A stretch of 64,000 bases of DNA, from NCBI GenBank assembly GCA_009617715.1, contig VTFK01000024.1, positions 186,001 through 250,000 of the forward strand, given 5' to 3'. The first letter of the stretch is position 1, and every line of letters begins with the position of its first letter. The stretch is from Plectrocnemia conspersa. Taxonomy: Eukaryota; Arthropoda; Insecta; Trichoptera; Polycentropodidae. The notes under the pieces were generated by a model. The model was not told the DNA's origin, did not search any database, and was given only the letters and a program-made list of their open reading frames with translations. The position numbers were made by a program, and so were the translations under genes. This document shows positions 63,730 to 64,000 of the stretch, one piece after another.

Positions 63730-64000
63730 GTATGTTATTGATACTATAAATTCATATATTAATTTTACACATACCTATTAATTTTCATAGAAATTATACA
63801 TATTCAAAAGTCACTTTCACATGCTTTTTTGCCATATGCAAATATATCATTTAATATTCGTTGCATAACTTTGAAACCAGCAATCAAAAATAAATACGCA
63901 TTTTAGCACACGATACTAACGCAACACATGACAACATGACATCGATTTTATTAAACTTCTATTAATAAATTTATGTTACGTTTACGATGCTTTGTGTGTA
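63730..64000 (+). other. Start of intron 2 of the dehydrogenase gene
   Basis: The donor GTATGT at 63730 opens an intron that runs beyond the window. Confidence 0.6.

Overview
This window is AT-rich, intron-rich animal nuclear DNA and almost certainly comes from an insect. It carries a ZAD-type C2H2 zinc-finger gene, a class largely restricted to arthropods. It also has arthropod-style Ty3/Gypsy, Jockey, hAT, piggyBac-like and mariner-like remnants, and short introns with GT/AG borders. I cannot resolve the order or species. The host exons and the Gypsy element are clearly richer in GC than the surrounding DNA.

Layout: (1) 100-2562 (+) is a seven-exon ASNSD1 gene (asparagine synthetase domain protein). 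(2) 2582-3706 (-) is a ZAD/C2H2 zinc-finger gene, tail to tail with ASNSD1, with only 19 bp between the stop codons. (3) 4560-9263 is a decayed hAT transposon with a degenerate Ty3/Gypsy retrotransposon (5120-9117) inserted near the end of its transposase frame. (4) 10073-19239 (+) is MROH1, a HEAT-repeat protein with twelve coding exons and a conceptual length of 1641 residues. Its introns hold a scrambled Jockey-type LINE and an unclassified repeat. (5) 19240-23677 is gene-poor. (6) 23678-35659 (-) is EEPD1 (two helix-hairpin-helix units plus an endonuclease/exonuclease/phosphatase fold). Its introns carry SINE and MITE copies and perfect hairpins. (7) 36092-37863 is a strip of mobile-element remains (Jockey RT, a BEL/Pao-like tail, a hairpin MITE). 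(8) 38848-40420 (+) is a 173-residue four-pass MARVEL (CMTM-like) protein. (9) 41606-42463 holds a THAP-finger remnant and a probable solo LTR. (10) From 46790 (+) to beyond the right edge is an HSD17B12/HSDL1-type short-chain dehydrogenase. Only its first two coding exons are present, separated by a 16.6 kb intron full of repeats.

The host genes are not an operon or a pathway. They are independent housekeeping-type genes. The most interesting points are: the EEPD1 nuclease domain appears to have lost several catalytic positions; ASNSD1 and the zinc-finger gene probably overlap at their 3' ends; the Gypsy-in-hAT nesting has a readable 4-bp target duplication; a LINE fragment is broken into segments of alternating orientation; and a roughly 460-bp tRNA-like repeat family has four copies in the window. 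I saw no CRISPR array, no rRNA, no complete tRNA gene and no convincing novel multigene system.
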